Of a stretch of 38,171 nt of DNA, positions 1-6,883 are shown in pieces (within the stretch, counting starts at the first letter, position 1; each line of letters begins with the position of its first letter). The stretch covers positions 1-38,171 of the forward strand of contig JAGVAH010000096.1 in assembly GCA_020060385.1 (NCBI GenBank), read 5' to 3'. The notes below the pieces were generated by a model. The model saw only the letters and a program-made list of their open reading frames with translations. It was not told the origin of the DNA and did no database searches. Made by a program: the position numbers and the translations under genes. Source of the stretch: Syntrophobacterales bacterium (GTDB lineage: Bacteria; Desulfobacterota; Desulfobaccia; Desulfobaccales; 0-14-0-80-60-11).

Positions 1-3
1 TGG

Positions 4-90
4 TTGCCAAAAGTTTTTTCCACCCCCCCTCACCCTAACCCTCTCCCCCCGCTGGGGGGAGAGGGGATAAGAGGAAAGAACTTTTGGCAA
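4..90. repeat. 87-bp MITE-like palindromic element, copy 1
   Basis: The element begins TTGCCAAAAGTTTTTTCC and ends with the inverted complement of TTGCCAAAAGTTCTTTCC, giving 18-bp terminal inverted repeats with one mismatch. Inside sits an 11-bp hairpin (CCTCTCCCCCC, loop GCT, complement) flanked by a C-rich stretch. A nearly identical copy in the opposite orientation lies at 38085-38171, and both are followed on one side by ATGCTATAA. It has no coding capacity. It could be a non-autonomous mobile element or a REP-like intergenic palindrome. Confidence 0.85.
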
Positions 91-152
91 ATGCTATAAG
101 TAAGTGGTGGGCCATGCCCACCCTACACCAACCTTGAATCTTGTACTTATCA

Positions 153-1136
153 TCACACCAGCCATTCCTTGAACCGCGCCTTGGGCGCGGTGGTGAGACG
201 GATGAGGCTGGTCTCCCCCCCGGCCTGGACCGCTACCTCCACCGGGGTTTCTGGACGCGCGTCGCTGTAAGCCCCGGCCAGGCCCGCGGCCACCTCTAGA
301 TCGGCAGCCAGGCCCCCCCCGGGGACCAGGACCAGGGGACCGGGATAGCCCCTGACCTTGAGAACCCGGTCTCCGGGCTCCAGCAGTTTCTCCAGGGCCT
401 CATTATCCCGCTGGGTGCGCCCCACCACGGCCTTGGCCCCCCCGGGCAGGCGAAAATGCCGGCCCCATTTCAAAAGTTCCAGGTCCCGGCGGGACACCTC
501 TCCCTGATGGTGCAGAGTCTCCTTGAGCCGGGCGGCATAACCGGGATCGGTGAGGAGGCACCCTCCTGCCGGCGCGGGATAATTAATAATCCCGTGCTCC
601 GCGGCCAGGGCGATCTGGGGTTTGCGGCTGCGGCCGTTCAAGGCCAGCAGTCTTTCCCGGTCCACCCAGCCCAGGAGTTCCGGGCGGGTGGGGGCCAGCA
701 ATTTGGCGCTCAGGGGGCGCAGAAGCAATTCAGGGACGCCTGATTCCCGGGCGATGAGGTTTAAAGACCCCCGGTTCTGGCTCATGGGCCGCTGCCCCAG
801 GACTTCGCCGGTAAAGAGAAAATCGAAGCCTTCCGGCTCCAGCATGGCCGCGGCTTCCCGGAGCATCAGCAGGTGGCAGTCGATGCAGGGGTTATGGCCC
901 CGTCCGAAACCATGGGGCGGGGCATAGATCAGGGGAAAGAATTTGTCGGTAAGATCCAGGATTAGCAGGGGGAGCTGCAGGCGGGCCGCGGACTCCAGGG
1001 CCCGGTCCGGCCCGAAGAAGGGGGTGACGAAAAAAATGCCGGTAACGTCCAGACCCTGGGCCCGGAGGACCGTGGCCGCCAACATGCTGTCGAGACCCCC
1101 GGAAAAGAGGCCCAGGCCGCGAATACGTTTGCTCAT
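153..1136 (-). CDS. PP-loop (MnmA/ThiI-like) thiolase-type ATPase with C-terminal NFACT-R-like domain
   Basis: Predicted 327-aa cytoplasmic protein of the PP-loop ATP pyrophosphatase superfamily, probably acting in tRNA or other sulfur transfer. The PP-loop SGGLDS is at residues 12-17. Cys84 and Cys87 (PCIDC) and Cys193 (GGCLLTDP) occupy places where MnmA-type tRNA 2-thiouridylases have functional cysteines. The last ~100 residues (GGAKAVVGRTQRDNEAL, then a GD and a PGPLVLV segment) resemble the NFACT-R/DUF814 RNA-binding fold. It lacks the length of canonical MnmA, so it is better called an MnmA/ThiI-like thiouridylase-family protein than MnmA itself. The ATG at 1136 places the PP-loop at the expected distance from the N-terminus. 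It is transcribed divergently from the patatin gene 144 bp away. The substrate is unknown. Confidence 0.8.
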   Translation of the reverse strand: MSKRIRGLGLFSGGLDSMLAATVLRAQGLDVTGIFFVTPFFGPDRALESAARLQLPLLILDLTDKFFPLIYAPPHGFGRGHNPCIDCHLLMLREAAAMLEPEGFDFLFTGEVLGQRPMSQNRGSLNLIARESGVPELLLRPLSAKLLAPTRPELLGWVDRERLLALNGRSRKPQIALAAEHGIINYPAPAGGCLLTDPGYAARLKETLHHQGEVSRRDLELLKWGRHFRLPGGAKAVVGRTQRDNEALEKLLEPGDRVLKVRGYPGPLVLVPGGGLAADLEVAAGLAGAYSDARPETPVEVAVQAGGETSLIRLTTAPKARFKEWLV

Positions 1137-1280
1137 AATTTTCGGGAAGTGCTCCTGGAACCGATTCTCAGTGGGAAATGTGCCTGGTTAGATTATAATG
1201 AATTATCGGGCTTAGCGGTATGAAGTTTTTCCCGTATGAAACATCCTGTAACTAAATTTGTCTAGAGGTTCGGGGAAATT

Positions 1281-2072
1281 ATGAAAAGGGTGGGGCTGGC
1301 GCTGGGGGGCGGCGGCGCCAAAGGGCTCAGCTACATCGCCTTTCTCCAGGCCCTGGATGATCTGGGAGTGCGGCCGGCAGTCATCGCCGGCACCAGTATC
1401 GGGGCCATTATCGGCGGCTTTTATGCCGCGGGGGTCTCCGGCCAGGAACTGGAGCAACTGGTCAGGGACCTGGGCTTCAAGGACCTCTATAAAATGGTCC
1501 TGGATTTCTCCATCCTCAGCAATTCCGCGATTTACAAGGGCAAGGGCGTGGAGGAGTTTCTCTCCCGGGAGATCCCGGCCCAGACCTTTGCAGAGGTGGA
1601 GATCCCCTTAAAAGTGGTGGCCACGGATTTCTGGAACCGCCAGGAAGTGGTTTTCACCAGCGGCAGCCTGATTACCGCCATCCGGGCGTCCATGGCCATG
1701 CCCGCGCTCTTCGAACCGGTGCAGTTGGACGGCAAGGTCCTCATCGACGGGGGCGCGGTGAATCCCCTGCCTTATGACCTCCTCCGCCAGGAGTGTGATC
1801 TGACCATCGCCATCGATGCCTCCGGGGAGAAGACCTATGCCCCGGATAGCCCGGTGCCCAATATGGTGGAAAGCATCCTCTCCACTTTCCAGATTATGCA
1901 GGCCTCCATTGTGGCCGCCAAGAAGAGGCTTTCCCCCCCCGATATCTATGTCAAACCCGCGTTGACCAATATCCGGGTCCTGGACTTTTACCGCTATAAA
2001 GAGATCCTGGCGGGGGTCAAAGAGGAGGTGCAGGAATTCAAGGAAACCTTAAGGAACCTCTTAGGGGCCTGA
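1281..2072 (+). CDS. patatin-like phospholipase (RssA/NTE type)
   Basis: A 263-aa patatin-family serine hydrolase, expected to cleave fatty acyl esters of phospholipids with a Ser-Asp dyad. The oxyanion motif GGGGAKG is near residues 9-15, the nucleophile motif GTSIG has Ser39, and the catalytic Asp156 is in DGGAVNPLP. No signal peptide is evident, so it is probably cytoplasmic or membrane-associated, and the length is typical of short bacterial patatins such as RssA. The ATG follows GGGGAAA at good spacing. A TATAAT at 1194-1199 could be a -10 box but has no clear -35. The natural lipid substrate cannot be told from sequence. Confidence 0.9.
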   Translation: MKRVGLALGGGGAKGLSYIAFLQALDDLGVRPAVIAGTSIGAIIGGFYAAGVSGQELEQLVRDLGFKDLYKMVLDFSILSNSAIYKGKGVEEFLSREIPAQTFAEVEIPLKVVATDFWNRQEVVFTSGSLITAIRASMAMPALFEPVQLDGKVLIDGGAVNPLPYDLLRQECDLTIAIDASGEKTYAPDSPVPNMVESILSTFQIMQASIVAAKKRLSPPDIYVKPALTNIRVLDFYRYKEILAGVKEEVQEFKETLRNLLGA

Positions 2073-2112
2073 GATTGACAGCCACCGGCCCCGATGCTAA
2101 AAATGAAGGCGC

Positions 2113-2199
2113 GGAGGGATGGCCGAGTGGCTTAAGGCGGCGGTCTTGAAAACCGCAGACCGATGAGGTCCGGGAGTTCGAATCTCTCTCCCTCCGCCA
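2113..2199 (+). tRNA. tRNA-Ser(UGA)
   Basis: A complete class II tRNA with encoded CCA. The acceptor stem GGAGGGA (2113-2119) pairs with TCCCTCC, followed by discriminator G and CCA ending at 2199. The anticodon stem GCGGT/ACCGC encloses loop CTTGAAA, with anticodon TGA at 2147-2149. A long variable arm is present and the T-loop reads GTTCGAATC. The D-arm start GGCCGAGTGG is typical of serine tRNAs. Confidence 0.97.
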
Positions 2200-2345
2200 A
2201 GCATGTTCAAGTAATTAGAGGGTTTTCTGTAAAGGAAAGCCTTTTTTATGTCCTGCTGTCGGCCCTTAAGTACTTGCAGAGCCGGGCCGGAGGGTTTAAA
2301 CTACTGCCGCGGGGGGAGTTGCAGCCAAGGCTCCTGCCGCCTTGC

Positions 2346-2437
2346 GGAGAGATGACCGAGAGGCCGAAGGTGCTCGCCTGCTAAGCGAGTGTGGGGGGAA
2401 ACTTCCACCGAGGGTTCGAATCCCTCTCTCTCCGCCA
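2346..2437 (+). tRNA. tRNA-Ser(GCU)
   Basis: A complete class II tRNA with encoded CCA. The acceptor stem GGAGAGA pairs with TCTCTCC, followed by discriminator G and CCA ending at 2437. The anticodon stem CTCGC/GCGAG encloses loop CTGCTAA, with anticodon GCT at 2380-2382. The long variable arm (GTGTGGGGGGAAACTTCCAC) is characteristic of tRNA-Ser. It lies 146 bp after tRNA-Ser(UGA) and may share its transcript. Confidence 0.97.
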
Positions 2438-2500
2438 GTCTTTGGTAATCAAGGCAGCAGGGCCGGCCGTCCCGGGCTGGCCATCAGAAAGGAGCAGGGT

Positions 2501-2704
2501 TTGAGTGTGGGGGGAGTGGAACTGGGACAGATTATCGCCCTGATGGGCATGGTGGTCCTCCTGTTGACCGGCCTGCGCCGCCAACGGGCCCGGAAATTGA
2601 AGAAAGCGTCCACCCCCAGTTTTTTCCGGGAGCAGCGCTGGATGTACGCCGCGGCCTACGGTCTCATCCTGGTGGGGCTCATGCTCATGTGGACCAAAAA
2701 ATAA
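2501..2704 (+). CDS. small two-helix membrane protein, unknown function
   Basis: A predicted 67-aa hydrophobic protein. The reading frame stays open back into the tRNA gene, so the start must lie downstream of it. TTG at 2501 is preceded by AAAGGAG (2488-2494) at a 6-base spacing, which makes it the best start. Two hydrophobic segments (about residues 8-23 and 47-64) flank a basic loop with RRQRARKLKK and FFREQRW. The positive loop suggests a helical hairpin with the loop in the cytoplasm. I do not recognise the family. It may be read through from the tRNA genes. Confidence 0.6.
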   Translation: MSVGGVELGQIIALMGMVVLLLTGLRRQRARKLKKASTPSFFREQRWMYAAAYGLILVGLMLMWTKK

Positions 2705-2881
2705 ACGGCCCGGGCTTCCGTAGAAACCCAGGCCTTCTTGGAGGGGTCATGAAACTTATGATAGTTATCGGCACCTCCGGGAAAAGCATTAATACTTTTC
2801 GTAAGCTGTCAAATTTATTATTTATCCCCCTCCGGCACCACTTCCTCCTCTTCGCTCCAGGTGGTTAGGCCACCCTCCCCA

Positions 2882-3349
2882 TTATCTGGAATCCAGCACC
2901 CGGCGGATAGCCCGACCCAATTCCCCGGCGGTGACGGGTTTCAGCAAATAATCTTTGATTCCCAATAACTTGGCTTTTTCCGCGGACACCGCCTTATTGA
3001 TGGCCGTATAGAGGATAATGGGCACTTCCGGCTGCAAGCGGCTCAATTCCTGGGCCAGCTCGATGCCGTTCATTTGCGGCATAATAAAATCAGTGATCAC
3101 CAGGTCGAATTTCCCGGGCTGCCGCCGCACCATTTCCAAGGCTTCCCGGCTGGAGGTGTGGCTGGTGACCCGATAGCCCAGGCTCTCCAAGACTTCTCGC
3201 CCGTTTTGGACCATCCTCTGCTCATCATCAACAAAAAGAATGTGCTCCCTGAATTTGCGGGAAAGAACAGCCTTGGCCTTCTTGCCGGTAACCCGCAAAT
3301 GCCCTTTGGCTTTGGCATTGGGGATCCTTAAGGATCGCTCCGTACTCAC
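2882..3349 (-). CDS. stand-alone response-regulator receiver protein (CheY-like)
   Basis: A 155-aa single receiver domain without an output domain. The acidic pair is Asp41-Asp42, the predicted phospho-acceptor is Asp87 (VITDFIMP), and Thr115 and Lys137 (LLKPV) complete the active site. A basic ~34-residue N-terminal extension (RKFREH, GKKAKAV) precedes the domain and is unusual for a plain CheY. The start is GTG at 3349, with GGAGAG about six bases upstream. No kinase is adjacent, so the partner is unknown. It probably acts as a phospho-relay or protein-binding switch. Confidence 0.85.
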   Translation of the reverse strand: MSTERSLRIPNAKAKGHLRVTGKKAKAVLSRKFREHILFVDDEQRMVQNGREVLESLGYRVTSHTSSREALEMVRRQPGKFDLVITDFIMPQMNGIELAQELSRLQPEVPIILYTAINKAVSAEKAKLLGIKDYLLKPVTAGELGRAIRRVLDSR

Positions 3350-4002
3350 GTCAGCTCTCCTTCGGTTTTTACCGTCCTTGGATGTTAAGGCGCCGCCGTT
3401 AGCCCTGCCATGGTCCCTGGAAGGGCTCGGTCCGCTGATTTTGCGCAGGGGATGGAAATAAATGGCGGGGTTTCATTCTGCAGTGGCATATTAATTTTGG
3501 CTAGCGTCCAGGTCAAAGGGAGTGAAGCCAGATTGAGATTACTCCCCCCGCCCCCAGGCATCTGGCCGATGTCCCTCAGGATTAGTATTGGCTTTGGTTT
3601 TCAGACAAAAGCAATAATTTAATGATTACAAGTTTATAACTTTAAATGATTAGAGTTTGGGAAGTTTTGGGAGTTTTTCGGGTCTGCTGCCAATCTCCCG
3701 TTTCCTGGCATTTCCGCTGAATTTCATAGGGGGAGAAGAAAAGAGAGGACAAAAAAAGCTATCCTCCCAAATCTAATAGAAATTTCTTTGATAAAAATAT
3801 AAAAAAATTTTCCTGGGGCCAAACCAGGGGTCTTCCCTGGGGGAAAAAAGCAGGCAGGTGGAGAACTTAAGGGAGCAGGACCATTCCCGGGAGATTATGC
3901 CGCCTGAGAGACCTCAAGTGACGTCTCTTTGGACTGGACATTTGGGCTGAAAGTTTTAATCTATGGTGAAAAAAATGGGAGAATCCCTGGGGCCGCTTTT
4001 TT
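3350..4002. other. 653-bp non-coding gap between divergent genes
   Basis: The gap separates the receiver protein (-) from the TolC-type operon (+). The part from about 3600 to 3840 is clearly AT-richer than the surroundings and would suit promoters. Small imperfect hairpins occur, for example GAGGA/TCCTC near 3746-3765 and CCTGG/CCAGG near 3812-3828. I found no convincing gene, RNA family or -35/-10 pair. Confidence 0.5.
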
Positions 4003-5367
4003 ATGCGCTATTTAGCCACCATTTGCCTGGTAGTATGTTTCTGCTGGGGGACGGGTGTGGCGTCGGTTGCGTCTTCGCCCCTGACCCTGGGGGAAGCCAT
4101 GCTCCTGGCCCTGAAGCACAACCCGGGGCTGAAGGCCGCGGGCATGTCGGTGGAAACCGCGGAAGCCGACCTGGCCAAGGCCCGGGCCCGGTTTCTGCCC
4201 CAGGTCAACTTTACCGAAGGCTATACCTTTTCCGACAATCCCACCCAGGTGTTCATGAGCAAGTTGAACCAGCGGGTCTTTACCCAGCAGGATTTCCTCC
4301 TGAAAAATCTCAATAACCCCAACCCCTACGGCAATTTCCGGGCCGGGTTGACCATGTTCCAGCCCCTGTTTCAGGCGGGGGAGGCCTATCTGGGTTACCA
4401 GCAGGCCAGCCTGGGCCGGGAGATGGCCGGGGCCTACGTCCTCAGCGTCCGCCAGCAGGTGCTCTTCCAGGTGACCCAGGCCTATTTCGGCTTGCAACTG
4501 GCCCGGGAGAACCTGAGGGTGCGGCGCCAGGCCCGGGAGACCGCGGCCCAGCATTTGCAGATCGCCCAGGCCCGCTTCCGGGACGGCTCGGTGATCAAGG
4601 CCGACGTCCTCTCCGCGCAGGTGCACCTGGCCCGCCTCACCCAGGAAGAGATGACCGCGGCCAGCCAGGTGCAGATTGCTCAGAGCGCCCTGGGCACGGT
4701 GCTGGGCCGGCCCGGGGAGGGCAACCGGGATCTGGCCCCGGCCCCCAAGGAACCCGCGCCCCTGCCCCCCCAACTCCTCGATCTGCAACAGACGGCCCAG
4801 GAAAAGCGGCCGGACCTCAAAAGGCTGGAATTGGCGGCCCGGGTGGCCCAACATGAATACCAGAAGGCCCGCCTCAATTATCTGCCCCGGTTGCAGGTGG
4901 TGGCGGAATACGATGTGGACCAGCGCCGCCTCTTCGGCAGCAACGCCGACAGTTACACGGTGATGGCGCTGCTCAACTTCAACCTCTTCAATGGCCTGGC
5001 GGACCTGGCCCGGGTCAGGGAGACCCGGGCCAAAGAGAGCCAGGCCCGGGAGTTCAAGCGGGAGCTGGAGGACCGGGTGCGGCACCAGGTGACGGAGTCC
5101 ATCCTGAACCTGAAGACCGCGCATGAACGCCTGAAAGTGGCGCAAGCCGCGGTGACCCAGGCCCGGGAGAGCCTGCGCCTCATCCGCCTGCGCTACCAGG
5201 AGGGCCTCACCATCCTGGTGGACCTCCTCACCGCGGAAGACGCCTTGAAAAACGCGGAATTGGGGCAGGTAACGGCCCTGTTCGACACCTACCTGGCCCA
5301 GGCCGGGCTGGATCTGGCTTTGGGGACGCTATCAGGCCCGGTGGCGGAGGCGAAGCCCTTGAGATAG
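4003..5367 (+). CDS. TolC-type outer membrane efflux protein
   Basis: A 454-aa outer membrane factor that would form the exit duct of a tripartite efflux pump. An N-terminal signal peptide (MRYLATICLVVCFCWGTGVAS) is followed by two outer-membrane-efflux repeats. Each starts with a characteristic helix (LTLGEAMLLALKHNPGLKAA; later AQEKRPDLKRLELAA) and is rich in Ala/Gln/Arg heptads typical of the periplasmic alpha-barrel. RYQEGLTILVDLLTAEDAL near the C-terminus is a family hallmark. The ATG at 4003 is chosen because it starts the signal peptide, although the Shine-Dalgarno is weak. It is the first gene of a three-gene RND operon. Confidence 0.92.
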   Translation: MRYLATICLVVCFCWGTGVASVASSPLTLGEAMLLALKHNPGLKAAGMSVETAEADLAKARARFLPQVNFTEGYTFSDNPTQVFMSKLNQRVFTQQDFLLKNLNNPNPYGNFRAGLTMFQPLFQAGEAYLGYQQASLGREMAGAYVLSVRQQVLFQVTQAYFGLQLARENLRVRRQARETAAQHLQIAQARFRDGSVIKADVLSAQVHLARLTQEEMTAASQVQIAQSALGTVLGRPGEGNRDLAPAPKEPAPLPPQLLDLQQTAQEKRPDLKRLELAARVAQHEYQKARLNYLPRLQVVAEYDVDQRRLFGSNADSYTVMALLNFNLFNGLADLARVRETRAKESQAREFKRELEDRVRHQVTESILNLKTAHERLKVAQAAVTQARESLRLIRLRYQEGLTILVDLLTAEDALKNAELGQVTALFDTYLAQAGLDLALGTLSGPVAEAKPLR

Positions 5368-5418
5368 AAATGTGGCGGGGGGTTTTGGGTTCGCCAACGG
5401 GACTATAAGGCTATTTTT

Positions 5419-5498
5419 CCCCCCTTTTCTAAAGGGGGGTCAGGGGGGATTTTATAACTACCTGAAAATCCCCCTAAATCCCCCTTTTTCCAAGGGGG
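5419..5498. repeat. palindromic intergenic repeat (CCCCCTTTT...AAAGGGGG type)
   Basis: Two arms, 5419-5453 and 5465-5498, are inverted copies (CCCCCCTTTTCTAAAGGGGG against CCCCCTTTTTCCAAGGGGG, then GGGGGGATTTT against AAAATCCCCC) around an 11-base centre. Each arm also contains a small palindrome. It sits between the TolC-type and fusion-protein genes of one operon and could fold in the transcript. The rest of the 213-bp gap shows nothing else. Confidence 0.85.
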
Positions 5499-5580
5499 AC
5501 TTTATACCCTGGTCATTGGGAAGGTTTTTTTCCATTAACCTGGATTTTGTCAAAAAGGACCAGGCGGATAGGCAACCCTC

Positions 5581-6594
5581 ATGACGTCGAAAAAGAAACT
5601 ATACGGATTGGCGGTCTTGGTGCTCGGGGCCCTGGTGTTCATGCTCTGGCTGGCCGGGCTGCTCCATTTCGGCAAGATTGCGCCGGGCACGGTGGCCCTG
5701 AAGGCCCCGCCCCTCCAGGGCCGGGTGCTGGCGGTCCAGGAGCGGGCCATCCCCCAGGAGTTGGAGGTCTTGGGCTCGGTGATCTCCAAGAGCCTGACCC
5801 AGGTCTCCTCCCAGGTCCCCGGGCGGGTGGCAAAAATTTGGGTGGAGGCCGGCTCCCGGGTGAAGGCCGGCGAGCCCCTGGTGAGCCTGGCCGCGGGGGA
5901 ATACCAGGCCCGGCTGAGCCAGGCCCAGGCGCAGCTGCAACAGGCCGGGGCCGACTTCAAACGTTACCAGTCCTTGCTTAAAGAAGGGGCGGTCAGCCCC
6001 CAGGAGTTCGGGGCCGTGGAGGCCCGCTATAAAACGGCTCGGGCCCAGGTGGCGGAAGCCGCCACCGTGAGCGGCTATACCCTGGTGAAGGCCCCGGGGG
6101 CCGGAGTGGTGGCGGAGCGCAAGACCGCGGTGGGGGATGTGGTGCAGCCGGGCCAGCCTTTGGTGATTCTTTATGACCCCGGCAAACTCCAGATCGAAGG
6201 GGAGGTCAACGATAATTACCGGCAGCAGATCAAGTTGGGGGAAATGGTCCGGGTCAGCGTGCCCGCGCTGCAACTGCAGACAGACCTGCCTCTCACAGAA
6301 ATCTTCCCCATCAGCGCCGCCGGCAGCCGCACCTTCAAGGTGCGCACCGCTACGATCCAGAACCAGGAGCTGGTGCCGGGCATGTTCGCCCGCCTGCAAC
6401 TGCGCCTGGCCCCGGCCCGGGGGATTCTCATCCCCAAGTCCGCGGTCCGCCAGGTGGGGCAGCTAAGCATGGTGGAGGCGGTGGTGGATAACCGCCCCGC
6501 CCGGCGCCAAGTAAAGCTGGGCCGGCAGCTGGGGGAGCAGGTGGAGGTGCTGGCGGGGTTGCAGTCCGGCGATAAGATACTGTTGTCTGAATAG
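5581..6594 (+). CDS. RND efflux periplasmic adaptor (membrane fusion protein)
   Basis: A 337-aa HlyD/AcrA-family adaptor that bridges the inner-membrane RND pump and the TolC-type duct. An N-terminal hydrophobic helix (about residues 8-27) anchors it. A lipoyl-like half (VISKSLTQVSSQVPGRVAKIWVEAG in part) precedes an alpha-hairpin (residues ~100-160). The second lipoyl half (YTLVKAPGAGVVAERKTAVGD) and the beta-barrel (GEMVRVSVPALQLQ) follow. The C-terminal membrane-proximal part contains LGRQLGEQVEVLAGLQSGDKILL. It is slightly short for the family but looks complete. It lies between the TolC and RND genes, in the same direction. Confidence 0.9.
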   Translation: MTSKKKLYGLAVLVLGALVFMLWLAGLLHFGKIAPGTVALKAPPLQGRVLAVQERAIPQELEVLGSVISKSLTQVSSQVPGRVAKIWVEAGSRVKAGEPLVSLAAGEYQARLSQAQAQLQQAGADFKRYQSLLKEGAVSPQEFGAVEARYKTARAQVAEAATVSGYTLVKAPGAGVVAERKTAVGDVVQPGQPLVILYDPGKLQIEGEVNDNYRQQIKLGEMVRVSVPALQLQTDLPLTEIFPISAAGSRTFKVRTATIQNQELVPGMFARLQLRLAPARGILIPKSAVRQVGQLSMVEAVVDNRPARRQVKLGRQLGEQVEVLAGLQSGDKILLSE

Positions 6595-6616
6595 AGGAAG
6601 TTATCTGATTAAAATA

Positions 6617-6833
6617 GTTCAAGGTTCAAGGTTCAAAGTTATTACGGGTTGCGGCCAAAGGGCTAGTAGTAAGCTGTCATTCTGAACGGAGCGCAGTGGA
6701 GTGAATCTCGTCTTTTGGCATTTCCCTGCTGCATTCAGTTCATTGGGCGACTCGGGACCCCAGCAAATCAGCGTGCCTGGCTATCCCTGAAACCGTTTCC
6801 TTAACTTTGAACTTTAAACCTTGAACTTTGAAC
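6617..6833. repeat. 217-bp unit bounded by inverted GTTCAA-repeat arms
   Basis: The left arm 6617-6640 is tandem GTTCAAG-type units ending in AAAGTT. The right arm 6803-6833 carries the same units inverted (AACTTTGAAC, ACCTTGAACTTTGAAC). Between them lies a TCATTCTGAACGGAGCG segment related to the repeat at 34239-34329. It fills most of the gap between the fusion-protein and RND pump genes. It looks like an inserted non-coding repeat unit. Confidence 0.7.
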
Positions 6834-6883
6834 TCAGATTTTTTCAAAGCAATATTCTATACCTAGCCTGACCGGTTAATTCC

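Noticed and set aside
153-1136. Calling the gene mnmA or thiI
   Set aside because: It shares PP-loop and cysteines but is shorter and ends in an NFACT-R-like region rather than the canonical C-terminal domains.
2342-2500. Upstream part of the 120-aa frame overlapping tRNA-Ser(GCU)
   Set aside because: It is tRNA sequence; a TTG start with good ribosome site at 2501 explains the coding part.
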